From Paenibacillus solanacearum (GTDB lineage: Bacteria; Bacillota; Bacilli; Paenibacillales; NBRC-103111), in NCBI RefSeq assembly GCF_910593845.1, contig NZ_CAJVAS010000055.1, positions 1-39,573 on the forward strand: a DNA stretch of 39,573 bases. The letters run 5' to 3'. Of this stretch, positions 16,575 to 23,456 are shown one piece after another. Below the pieces are notes generated by a model, which saw only the letters and a list, made by a program, of their open reading frames with translations, was not told the DNA's origin and made no database searches. Every line of letters begins with the position of its first letter. The first letter of the stretch is position 1. Made by a program: the position numbers and the translations under genes.

Positions 16575-17693
16575 TCATTGAATACGCAGACGCAGCCCTG
16601 GGTACGTCTTCACCAGCTCGCCTGCCTGCGCCTCGATCTCCGCTTTATCAAACGGGCCCGCAAACAATTCGCTGTCGGGCTTGAATGTGATTGTCGTTCC
16701 CGTCACGTTCGTCTCCCCGACCGTCATTAGCCCGGATTGCGGAATGCCGTGACGGTATTCTTGACGATAAACGCCGCCGTCTCGGCGAATTTCCACGCTC
16801 AGCGTCCGCGATAAAGCATTGACGACCGCAATTCCGATTTCTTTTTCCGCACCCGGAGCGAAAAACGACGTTCCTTCTTTGGGCCCGGTGAACTGTCCGA
16901 TTTGGGTCAATACGGATTGTACAGCGGGCTGGTCGGTTTGCGGCAACAATCGGGTCGGAATGCCCCGGCCATTATCCGCGACTGTCACGCTTCCGTCGTC
17001 ATGCAAGTAGATGCTGACCTCACTGCAGTAGCCCGCCCGGTGCTCGTCGACCGAATTGCCGACGACGGCCCACAGCAGCTGGTGCACATCGTATCCTTCC
17101 TTCGTCGCGATGCCCAAATAGCTGTGCGCCTCGTTGCGCGCCTCCGTCATATCGATATAATCGCTCGTATCGATTAAATCGGAGACGGCCGACAGCAGGA
17201 GCAGCAGCGGAAACCGGCGATGCGCCGGGACGGTGTAGCGCCCGCCCCGTTCTTCCTGCATCAGCAGATCTGCACCCGTCAATGCCTTCAGATGATGGTA
17301 CAGCTGCCCCGTCGTCCCCATTTGGAGCCGTTCCACGAGCTCTCCGCCCGTAAGGGGCTCATTCCATACTTCAAGAAGCAGATCCAGCCGCTGCTTATGC
17401 CCGAGCGCAGCAAGCACCTTAGCCGCTTTGCCGCGGTTCAGGCCAAGCACTTCGTCCGACTGTCTTTCCTGCGGCTCGAGCCGCACCGTTCGATCCCCGC
17501 TGCGATACGAGCCGGAGAAATAAATCGCGCTCGACTCCGCTCCCGCAGCTGCAAGCAGCGGCTTTTCCTCGTATCCTTTCCCCTCTTCCGCCGCGGATTT
17601 CGCCTCCCGTCCGGCCATCTGCCGGACCAGCTTCTCTATTTCTTCCATTTGCGTTTTTAACGCGTCCAGTTCGGCGCCATAATCCCTTTTCAT
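16575..17693 (-). CDS. winged-helix (ArsR-type) and GyrB-type GHKL ATPase fusion protein
   Basis: A 372-residue protein of unusual build. Residues 1-25 look like a short coiled coil. Residues about 85-165 form an ArsR-type winged helix (VLAALGHKQRLDLLLEVW, LTGGELVERL, GQLYHHLKAL). Residues about 190-370 follow the N-terminal ATPase domain of gyrase B (NSVDEHRAGYCSE, VTVADNGRGIPT, IGIAVVNALSRTLSVEI, TGTTITFKPD) with no transducer or topoisomerase part. The GyrB catalytic Glu is Ala here (WAVVGN for FEVVDN), and the GLHGVG loop is degraded to AEKEIG. The Mg-site Asn and the nucleotide-binding Asp remain, so it may bind but not hydrolyse ATP. GGGAG lies 11 bases before the ATG. I infer a nucleotide-responsive transcription factor. 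Confidence 0.8.
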   Translation of the reverse strand: MKRDYGAELDALKTQMEEIEKLVRQMAGREAKSAAEEGKGYEEKPLLAAAGAESSAIYFSGSYRSGDRTVRLEPQERQSDEVLGLNRGKAAKVLAALGHKQRLDLLLEVWNEPLTGGELVERLQMGTTGQLYHHLKALTGADLLMQEERGGRYTVPAHRRFPLLLLLSAVSDLIDTSDYIDMTEARNEAHSYLGIATKEGYDVHQLLWAVVGNSVDEHRAGYCSEVSIYLHDDGSVTVADNGRGIPTRLLPQTDQPAVQSVLTQIGQFTGPKEGTSFFAPGAEKEIGIAVVNALSRTLSVEIRRDGGVYRQEYRHGIPQSGLMTVGETNVTGTTITFKPDSELFAGPFDKAEIEAQAGELVKTYPGLRLRIQ

Positions 17694-17999
17694 GTGATGC
17701 CACACTCCCTCAATTGAAATAACACGTAGAAGTGAGTTTTTTATTATTACGTAATTACGTGTTTACGTATATTATATCGAATAACGAAGTGGATGTAAAT
17801 GGAAACTTGACCGACATGCTGAGTCCACAGAATCATGTCCTTTGCCCCAACTTAGCTCAATTTTTTCGACGCGGCTGCCCCATTTCCAAAAAAAGCAAAT
17901 GAAAACCAATAAAAACTAGTAGAATTTTGATGTATTTTGGAGTATATTTGGGATTATAGAGCGAATATGGACGGACATCGGGGAAAAGGTGAAAGAAGG
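17694..17999. other. divergent intergenic region, AT-rich
   Basis: The left half holds the promoter and palindrome of the wHTH-GyrB gene (17749-17798). The right half, about 17800-17999, must contain the promoter and leader of the agr-like operon, but I see no convincing -35/-10 pair and no obvious paired LytTR direct repeats there. A frame opening with TTG at 17937 lacks a ribosome site and is taken as read-through upstream of the real start at 18000. Confidence 0.5.
17749..17798 (-). promoter_or_regulatory. promoter and probable operator of the wHTH-GyrB gene
   Basis: On the minus strand TTACAT (17793-17798) and a consensus TATAAT (17771-17776) are 16 bases apart. The perfect palindrome ACGTAATTACGT (17749-17760) and a further ACGT at 17765-17768, eight bases on, cover the expected start of transcription. 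This suits autorepression by the winged-helix domain; the binding protein is inferred. Confidence 0.65.
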
Positions 18000-18662
18000 A
18001 TGGAGCAGGTTTTGTTTTTAATTTTGGGGACATTTGATGTGCTGGTGACGTTGTCCCTAATATTTATCATGTTTAGGTGGCCATTTTTCTCCTACATCAA
18101 GGAATGCATCCTTATTGCACTCTTGTGTTCTATAGAATCATTCATTACAAGAATGGTACTCCACATTCCTGAGTGGGATATGGTTGGACAGTTTACGATC
18201 ATCGTGCTTTCTTTGAGGTTCATTATCAAAGTGAATCCGTACCATTCCCTCACCTTAGCGCTTGTCGGCACTCTTGCGTATTCGGAATTCGTCATTATCG
18301 TCTTCATGCTGCTGGATTCGCTCGGAATCGTTACTTCTAATGTGGCGATGCAGTCATCCGGGCTAGGTATTTTTACGTTCCAGTTCATTTGCGAGTGTAC
18401 AGGCGCGCTTATTTCATTTCTCATATACAAGTTTAATCTAGGCTTCTCCTATGTTGCCGTTCCGCCTCACGAGCGGATTCGAAAACTAACCAAGCGAGAA
18501 AAAATAACGCTCACTTTCCATTCCATTGCAGTGCTGCTATTGACAAGCGTAATGTTCTGGATCATTAATTTTGGCGGCGTCGGTTATAAAGTTGTTTTGG
18601 TCGGTTTACTAACACTTGTCGCCGTTCTATATCTCGCTTATAAAGAGGAATATCGATTATGA
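18000..18662 (+). CDS. polytopic membrane protein, receptor-like, first gene of an agr-like operon
   Basis: A 220-residue protein with six or seven hydrophobic helices (about residues 3-28, 33-55, 60-80, 85-113, 122-148, 172-193, 198-217) and one basic cytoplasmic loop (about 150-170). It ends right after the last helix, with no kinase, DHp or GHKL domain. Size and topology resemble the N-terminal sensor part of AgrC-type peptide receptors, but I see no family motif, so that role is inferred from position. AAGGTGA lies seven bases before the ATG at 18000. The stop overlaps the agrB start as ATGA, so the two are translationally coupled. GC content is lower than in the flanking housekeeping genes. 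Confidence 0.7.
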   Translation: MEQVLFLILGTFDVLVTLSLIFIMFRWPFFSYIKECILIALLCSIESFITRMVLHIPEWDMVGQFTIIVLSLRFIIKVNPYHSLTLALVGTLAYSEFVIIVFMLLDSLGIVTSNVAMQSSGLGIFTFQFICECTGALISFLIYKFNLGFSYVAVPPHERIRKLTKREKITLTFHSIAVLLLTSVMFWIINFGGVGYKVVLVGLLTLVAVLYLAYKEEYRL

Positions 18663-19147
18663 GAGATCCGATAGATATGGTTGCTCACAAAGTATCGGTC
18701 GCTATCAAAAAGGCCAATCCTCAGGAGACAAAAAGCGTCGAGGTCATGTCGTACGCCCTCAGCCTGCTGATCAACACAGGATTGACCATATTCCTCATTC
18801 TTTATATCGGTGCCGCTACGGCGGCATTTCAAGAGACACTAATGGTTCTTGTTATTTTCGGGGCTCTGAGAATGCTCACAAAAGGCGGCCATTTCAAATC
18901 TCTGACATTATGTGTAATCGTGACCACCGCGCTTATTGCTCCGATCCCGCACTTGTACTATCCCGCCTATCTTATTTTGCCTACAACTCTCATCAGCTCG
19001 GCCGTGATCTTGATCAGATCCAAAACAAACCTTTTTCGCAGAATATTGGCCGTTGGACTGGTTATATTTCTTTCAACACTGGCCGATCAAGCACTTACAC
19101 TAGTATGCCTTGTGTACACGTTCTCATTATTTCCGGAAAGGAGGTGA
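18659..19147 (+). CDS. agrB: AgrB-like autoinducer peptide-processing membrane protease
   Basis: AgrB-family membrane cysteine protease, which cuts the AgrD precursor and normally closes a thiolactone. The 162-residue chain has about five hydrophobic helices. The catalytic pair is clear in GGHFKSLTLC: His and Cys seven residues apart, as in staphylococcal AgrB. The N-terminal amphipathic part (VAHKVSVAIKKANPQETKSVEVMSYAL) is also family-like. It is somewhat shorter than staphylococcal AgrB (189). Its last codons, GAAAGGAGGTGA, are also the ribosome site of the next gene, the small AgrD-like peptide. It overlaps the preceding receptor-like gene by four bases. Confidence 0.88.
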   Translation: MRDPIDMVAHKVSVAIKKANPQETKSVEVMSYALSLLINTGLTIFLILYIGAATAAFQETLMVLVIFGALRMLTKGGHFKSLTLCVIVTTALIAPIPHLYYPAYLILPTTLISSAVILIRSKTNLFRRILAVGLVIFLSTLADQALTLVCLVYTFSLFPERR

Positions 19148-19151
19148 GAGT

Positions 19152-19277
19152 ATGAAAAAAGTAACAATGCTTGCTGCAAAATATGCTTCGTCTTTTCTTG
19201 GCGTCTGCGCGCTTGCTTTCGTTGTTGTTCAAAAGTTGCCGCTCGGAGAAAAAGAAGTTCCTGCCGAACTGAAGTAA
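19152..19277 (+). CDS. AgrD-like signal peptide precursor without the usual Cys/Ser
   Basis: A 41-codon gene four bases after agrB, behind an almost perfect AAAGGAGGTGA ribosome site with seven-base spacing. It has a basic N terminus (MKKVTMLAAKY), an amphipathic/hydrophobic middle (SSFLGVCALAFVVV) and a C-terminal tail GEKEVPAELK that matches the conserved AgrD tail (compare DEVEVPKEL in Staphylococcus aureus). The residue that aligns with the ring-forming Cys is Gln27, and no Cys or Ser lies near the expected core QKLPLG; the only Cys is at position 19, inside the hydrophobic part. So it is either a degenerate precursor or one giving a linear or otherwise modified peptide. Family call by context and tail is firm; product chemistry is open. 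Confidence 0.8.
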   Translation: MKKVTMLAAKYASSFLGVCALAFVVVQKLPLGEKEVPAELK

Positions 19278-19287
19278 GAGCGATGTT

Positions 19288-19626
19288 ATGATTCTATTAA
19301 ATTGCACCGATGTTGAAGGGAACAGAGTTGATATCCAAGTCAATCGAGTCTATTACTTTTACTCCAAAAAGAATCACAAGTACAAACTTTTTGTACACTC
19401 CGATTACGGTGAAGAATTGGAATTTGCTCTCATGGGATCTATCGAATCGGCGGAAGGATTTTTTGCCCAGTTTGGATTTGTGAGACTTGATACCGACAAC
19501 ATCACCAATTTAAGCAAGATCAAAGAAGTCGTCACATCGGTTTTCGGCAAAATCGAGGCGCGTTTTGATGACGGCACGTATGTTACCGTATCACGAGCGA
19601 GGCACAAAAAATACTTAAAACAATGA
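19288..19626 (+). CDS. stand-alone LytTR DNA-binding protein
   Basis: A 112-residue protein that is essentially one LytTR domain (about residues 10-110). Typical elements are the YYFYSKKNHKYKLFVHSDYG strand pair, FVRLDTDNITNLSKIKEV and the closing DGTYVTVSRARHKKYLK. There is no receiver domain, so it is not a canonical AgrA and cannot be controlled by phosphorylation of itself. It follows the AgrD-like gene by ten bases; the ribosome site is weak (AAGAG), so coupling is likely. The operon terminator overlaps its stop codon. I infer that it is the transcriptional output of the peptide circuit; its target sites were not found. Confidence 0.8.
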   Translation: MILLNCTDVEGNRVDIQVNRVYYFYSKKNHKYKLFVHSDYGEELEFALMGSIESAEGFFAQFGFVRLDTDNITNLSKIKEVVTSVFGKIEARFDDGTYVTVSRARHKKYLKQ

Positions 19627-19671
19627 GCCACATCATTACGTTCAACGTAGTGAGTGGCTCATATCATTTTT
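19623..19671 (+). terminator. terminator of the agr-like operon
   Basis: A nine-base stem (ATGAGCCAC with GTGGCTCAT) enclosing an inner five-base pairing, followed by ATCATTTTT. It overlaps the TGA stop of the LytTR gene and separates it from the second LytTR unit. Confidence 0.8.
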
Positions 19672-19775
19672 AACGAAAATTGTCAATAGATTTCAAGCTA
19701 TATTTCCATACCGTTTTGGGGTACCTTTTCCGCTATTTTTCGATGGAAAAAACTGTGATATTATACTTGCAACAG

Positions 19776-19802
19776 GAACGACTTGTCGTTCTTGAATATA
19801 AT
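19776..19802 (+). promoter_or_regulatory. promoter and palindrome before the second LytTR gene
   Basis: A perfect palindrome with half-site GAACGAC and two central bases (19776-19791) lies five bases before a consensus TATAAT (19797-19802). No good -35 box is visible at the right distance; the palindrome occupies that place, so an activator or repressor probably binds there. LytTR proteins usually bind direct repeats, so the binder is uncertain. Confidence 0.55.
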
Positions 19803-19825
19803 ATTACTGGGTGTGAAATGAAGTC

Positions 19826-20236
19826 ATGGGTTTTTGGGTTTATGTGAAAGATATGGAAACAGGTGAAAAGCTGAACATACATACCGACGACTGCGACTTT
19901 ATTACTGTACATAAAGATCGCCTTACCGTATTCGTGATCGGCAATAAGAAGTACCTTGAGCAGCGGGGGCTGGAAAGCTTCGCCGAAGACTTGGAATCCG
20001 ATTTATTCCGTTTAACCGACCGATCGCATCTCGTCAACTTCAAGAAAGTGTCCTGTTTTGAGGAGAAATCGCTCGTGCTGCGATTTTCCGATTCGGATCA
20101 AACGGCATCCGTAGCACGCATTCATCGGAATGCTGTGGAACAATACATTCGAAGATCTCCGGGCAAAAAGATCATATCGCGTCAAATGGAGGGTCGGTTT
20201 CCGCTGTGGAACAAGGCCAGAAAGTTTATGCGGTAG
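19826..20236 (+). CDS. second stand-alone LytTR DNA-binding protein
   Basis: A 136-residue protein with one LytTR domain. The strongest part is FRLTDRSHLVNFKKVSCFE (about residues 61-79), the usual hydrophobic-x-RSHLVN core, followed by ARIHRNAVEQYIRR. As in the LytTR gene at 19288 there is no receiver. The ribosome site is weak (GGGTGTGA). It lies 56 bases before the GGDEF-kinase gene, on the same strand, so the two likely form one unit. It is clearly not a copy of the first LytTR protein. A basic C-terminal tail of about 20 residues is extra to the domain. Confidence 0.78.
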   Translation: MGFWVYVKDMETGEKLNIHTDDCDFITVHKDRLTVFVIGNKKYLEQRGLESFAEDLESDLFRLTDRSHLVNFKKVSCFEEKSLVLRFSDSDQTASVARIHRNAVEQYIRRSPGKKIISRQMEGRFPLWNKARKFMR

Positions 20237-20292
20237 AATGAGCAGCCGCTACGCCATACCGTACGAATCATTCGACAGCTGGGAGTCCGATA

Positions 20293-21891
20293 ATGAATAT
20301 TAGAATCTTATACCTCATATCCCTTCCCGCCATGGTTGCTTTTATCGTTTGCTCGGCACTGATCCTCCACAGAACATCCGATCTTTTCCCGTTGATGGTA
20401 ACGGGTCTGCTGTTTTTAGGCGCCGTATACGTAGAAAACAAATATACGCGAGGTTTTTTTCTTTTTCAATTGCTGTTTCTCGGCATGCTTCACTGGTACA
20501 GCCATTTGGACTGGTGTTACAGCCTTTATCTGCTTGTCGCGCTGAAGCCGATTTACCGGGCAGCCGGTTTGCTCAAGTCGCTGGCTATCTCCGTATTGTT
20601 TATTGCACAGTACACTTTCATTCGTCTGAGCCACGCGACGGACAACGAGCACGCTGTGCTCGTATTGCTCTCGGATGTGCTGCCCGCTCTGATGGCGGTC
20701 CTGATCATCCGGTATATTAAAGATTTGGAAAGCGAGAAACGATCGCTTCGAATCGATAAAGATTTACTGCAAACGCATGATCCGCTGACGGGCTTGCTGA
20801 ACTATCAGGAATATTACGAGCAGGTGGACAAGCTGATCGCAGACCGGCGGCCTTTCGTGCATGTGCTGGTCGACTGTACCAACTTCAAAGCAATGAACGA
20901 TGAGCAAGGGGTTCTCGTCGGCAATGAAACGCTGAAGAAGATCGCCCAATTCCTGAAATTTTCGTTTCCCGGGGAGCAAATCATTTCCCGGCAAGGCGAT
21001 AAATTCATCGTCTGTCTCCCTTACCAAGAAAATACGATTGCGGAAATCCATGAATTGATCGGCGTACGGCTCATGCATTGGGTTGATTTGAAAATGATCT
21101 TCGTGTATTCTCTTTACCCGGAAGAAAGATCATCCCTCGATGATCTGTTCTCATTAACGGAAGATAAATTGCTGCAAACGAAGAAGGACAATTGGTTAAA
21201 GCGGGAGGAGCAAATGCTGCGCACGGAAAAGCTCAATGTCGTCGGCGATTTGGCCGCCGGTATGGCTCACGAGCTTCGCAACCCTCTCACGACGATCAAA
21301 GGCTTCTTGCAAATATCCCAAAAACATAATTATAATATCCAGCCCTGGTATGACATTATGGAGAGCGAAGTGACGCGGATGTGCGAGCTAACCTCGGAGT
21401 TTTTGCAGTTTTCCAGGCCGCACATTGTCAATGTAAAGTCGCAAGTGCTGCAGGAATGCATCGAGCGGGTCGTCAGCCTGTCCGAATCGCAAGCAACATT
21501 GTACGGCCATCGCGTTGAATATCACAGCAGCTTGTCCCCGATCTATATCGATATGGATCGCGATAAAATGGTGCAAGTGCTGCTCAATATCGTCAAGAAT
21601 GGACTCGAAGCGATGAAAGATACCGGCGTTCTTCAAATTCGCCTGATGCAAAATAACAGCCAAACCGCCGTCATTGAAATTGAAGATACCGGAGAAGGGA
21701 TTCCCGTCCCGGAGCTGCAAAAAATATTCGATCCTTTCTACACGACCAAAGAAAATGGAACCGGCTTGGGACTGTCCGTATGCCAGAAGACGATTCAGGA
21801 TCATAACGGCACAATCGAGGTACAGAGCACGTTAAATCGCGGCACGACGATTCGTATCCATTTGCCTGTATCGCAAAAGCAGGCGAGCTAG
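20293..21891 (+). CDS. membrane histidine kinase with degenerate GGDEF domain
   Basis: A 532-residue sensor. Residues 1-140 hold about five membrane helices. Residues about 150-300 follow a GGDEF domain (HDPLTGLLNYQEYYEQVDKL, VDCTNFKAMND), but the active-site loop reads RQGDKF instead of GGDEF, so cyclase activity is unlikely. Residues about 310-525 form a NtrB/sporulation-kinase-type transmitter: His in AAGMAHELRNPLTTIKG, N box NIVKNGLEAM, DTGEGIP, and GTGLGLSVCQK. GGGAG lies seven bases before the start. No partner response regulator is next to it, as with orphan Kin kinases feeding Spo0F; that link is inference. The degenerate GGDEF may act as a ligand or GTP sensor. Confidence 0.85.
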   Translation: MNIRILYLISLPAMVAFIVCSALILHRTSDLFPLMVTGLLFLGAVYVENKYTRGFFLFQLLFLGMLHWYSHLDWCYSLYLLVALKPIYRAAGLLKSLAISVLFIAQYTFIRLSHATDNEHAVLVLLSDVLPALMAVLIIRYIKDLESEKRSLRIDKDLLQTHDPLTGLLNYQEYYEQVDKLIADRRPFVHVLVDCTNFKAMNDEQGVLVGNETLKKIAQFLKFSFPGEQIISRQGDKFIVCLPYQENTIAEIHELIGVRLMHWVDLKMIFVYSLYPEERSSLDDLFSLTEDKLLQTKKDNWLKREEQMLRTEKLNVVGDLAAGMAHELRNPLTTIKGFLQISQKHNYNIQPWYDIMESEVTRMCELTSEFLQFSRPHIVNVKSQVLQECIERVVSLSESQATLYGHRVEYHSSLSPIYIDMDRDKMVQVLLNIVKNGLEAMKDTGVLQIRLMQNNSQTAVIEIEDTGEGIPVPELQKIFDPFYTTKENGTGLGLSVCQKTIQDHNGTIEVQSTLNRGTTIRIHLPVSQKQAS

Positions 21892-22043
21892 CAGACCCAG
21901 GCTATTTTCAGAGGAATGCGTTCGAGGAATGTTTGGTCGGGATCCGGCCGGAAAACGGCGGTGAACTGCGGTAGACTGGCCTTGATTTCAAGATCCAGCC
22001 TGCCGCCGCGGTTCGATCCCACTCGCGCGTTCGTAATAGGATC
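21888..22043 (-). pseudogene. possible C-terminal fragment of an unrecognised gene
   Basis: On the minus strand, directly after the SDR stop, a frame gives about 50 residues (starting near DPITNARVGSNRGGRLDLE and ending FLERIPLKIAWVC) with coding-like third-position GC use but no start, no ribosome site and no family I recognise. It ends within a few bases of the convergent kinase gene. It may be the tail of a gene lost by deletion. Low confidence. Confidence 0.25.
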
Positions 22044-22632
22044 ATTCCTTAAATAAATATTCCGCCGGGTTCTTTTCGTTATATAATTTCCAATACACAT
22101 CAGCTATCCGATCCGGATCGTAATACGTCCCCTGTTGGACATGATCAGCGATTAGAACTTGCCCTACATAAATTCCGTAAGGAGCTAATGTCTCGGCCAT
22201 CGAAAGCGCAAGAGAGCGGATCCCGGCTTTGCCAATAGATAAAGAGGTATAAAGCGGATTCGGAGTCAGCGCAATGCCGCCCCCTGTGAAAAAGAGCGTC
22301 CCCTGCTTACGTTCAACCATATCCGGAATGACTTGTTGAGCGCTGGTCAACGCACCGACCGTGTTCACCTTAAAATCTTCAATAAGCTGCTGTTCGGTTA
22401 ACGAAAGAGGGTCTCCAGGTGCGATGTGTGCCGCATTATATACCAAAACATCAGCAGTGATTCCATATGATTCAATATGTGCCTGCCGAAGGTCTTCCAA
22501 GTTTCGCTCGAGTGTTGATTGGGTTCTTGATACGAGAACCACGCGGAAGCCATGGCTTCCGAATTTCTTGGCTATACCTGCGCTTACTCCCGGCCCGGAA
22601 CCGACGATGACGAATAATGGTTTATGGCTCAT
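22042..22632 (-). CDS. short-chain dehydrogenase/reductase (SDR), apparently shortened inside
   Basis: An SDR-like Rossmann protein of about 196 residues. The cofactor loop is VIVGSGPGVSAGIAKKFG, followed by the VVLVSRT strand end, VLVYNAA (the NNAG equivalent), TGGGIAL, and SLSIGKAGIRSLALSMAE with the active-site Lys. The stretch normally between the AD motif and LVYNAA, roughly 25-30 residues forming a strand and helix, is missing: the text runs GITADVLVYNAA. The reading frame is kept. No ribosome site precedes the ATG at 22632 or the TTG at 22647, so expression is doubtful. It follows the azoreductase gene and may belong to the same ECF41-controlled unit. Confidence 0.65.
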   Translation of the reverse strand: MSHKPLFVIVGSGPGVSAGIAKKFGSHGFRVVLVSRTQSTLERNLEDLRQAHIESYGITADVLVYNAAHIAPGDPLSLTEQQLIEDFKVNTVGALTSAQQVIPDMVERKQGTLFFTGGGIALTPNPLYTSLSIGKAGIRSLALSMAETLAPYGIYVGQVLIADHVQQGTYYDPDRIADVYWKLYNEKNPAEYLFKE

Positions 22633-22718
22633 CCCGATCGTCAACAACTACGCTTTAGTTGCGGCCGCCGATCACGCATCGACAGCCGCATTGTATTTTA
22701 TCCAACGATTCCTGAACC

Positions 22719-23378
22719 TCAAGCTTGACTGGTGCAGTCCATTGTAGCCCCTGCAAAGGAAATAGCCGCAGACTCCGCTTCTTGGGAAGCTTTAGCTACT
22801 ACTTCATCCCTTTTCAAGGAATGATTCCCTTGTGCACGGATGATTTGGTAGTCGACTCCCAAAAAGTTGAACATCGCTTTTAAAAATTTGTGGGAATATT
22901 CGACTTCCGTGTACCAATCATGATTCGTATAGATCCCGTCGCTCGCTTGAATGACAAGGACGTTCCTGCCGTCGTTCAGGAGGCCGACCGATCCTTTGTC
23001 CGTATAGGCAAACGTCTCTTTCGGGATCAGAATGTTATCCATGTAGTCTTTTAGTTTGGACGGAACGTTAAAGTTATGCAGCGGCATCGCAATGACATAT
23101 TTTTTCGCGCTTTTAAATTGTTGCAAAATTTCCGACATGCGAGAGTTGAGCGCCTGTTCTTCTTCCGCCAATCGCTCCCCTCTCCCCTTTTTTTCCTGTA
23201 AGCTTAAAAAGGTACGGTCAATGCAAGGAATGTGTTCCCCGTATAAATCGATTTGTTCGACAGGTCCTTCGGGGTTCACTTTTTTATAAGTGTCCAGAAA
23301 ATGATGAAGCACTTGCAGACTTACGGACGAATCGGCATCCACTTTGGGATGTGCGTTAATAACGAGCAGTTTTTCCAA
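22719..23378 (-). CDS. azoR: FMN-dependent NADH:quinone/azo reductase
   Basis: A 219-residue flavodoxin-fold oxidoreductase of the AzoR/AcpD family, which reduces quinones and azo compounds with two-electron transfer from NADH. The N-terminal LLVINAHPKVDADSS gives the FMN phosphate site. MPLHNFNVPSKLKDYMDNIL in the middle is the family core, followed by the aromatic active-site segment TFAYTDKGSVGLL. The start is TTG: AGGGAGAG lies seven bases before it. An ECF41-type promoter sits 43-69 bases upstream, and the ECF41 sigma gene is the next gene upstream, so it is the likely target of that factor. ECF41 neighbours are commonly small oxidoreductases, which fits. Confidence 0.87.
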   Translation of the reverse strand: MEKLLVINAHPKVDADSSVSLQVLHHFLDTYKKVNPEGPVEQIDLYGEHIPCIDRTFLSLQEKKGRGERLAEEEQALNSRMSEILQQFKSAKKYVIAMPLHNFNVPSKLKDYMDNILIPKETFAYTDKGSVGLLNDGRNVLVIQASDGIYTNHDWYTEVEYSHKFLKAMFNFLGVDYQIIRAQGNHSLKRDEVVAKASQEAESAAISFAGATMDCTSQA

Positions 23379-23420
23379 GTTCGATCTCTCCCTTATCCTC
23401 TATTCTGATACATATTTATA

Positions 23421-23447
23421 GACAAATAGCGGACCGATTTTGTGACA
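23421..23447 (-). promoter_or_regulatory. ECF41-type promoter of the azoreductase gene
   Basis: On the minus strand TGTCACA (23441-23447) and TGTC (23421-23424) are 16 bases apart. The known ECF41 consensus is TGTCACA, about 16 bases, then CGTC; the -35 part matches fully and the -10 part in three of four bases. The site lies in the 78-base gap between the sigma gene and azoR. Confidence 0.72.
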
Positions 23448-23456
23448 TGATCACCA

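Noticed and set aside
17937..17999. TTG-initiated N-terminal extension of the receptor-like gene
   Set aside because: No ribosome site precedes the TTG, and the added residues are hydrophilic; the ATG at 18000 has AAGGTGA at seven bases.
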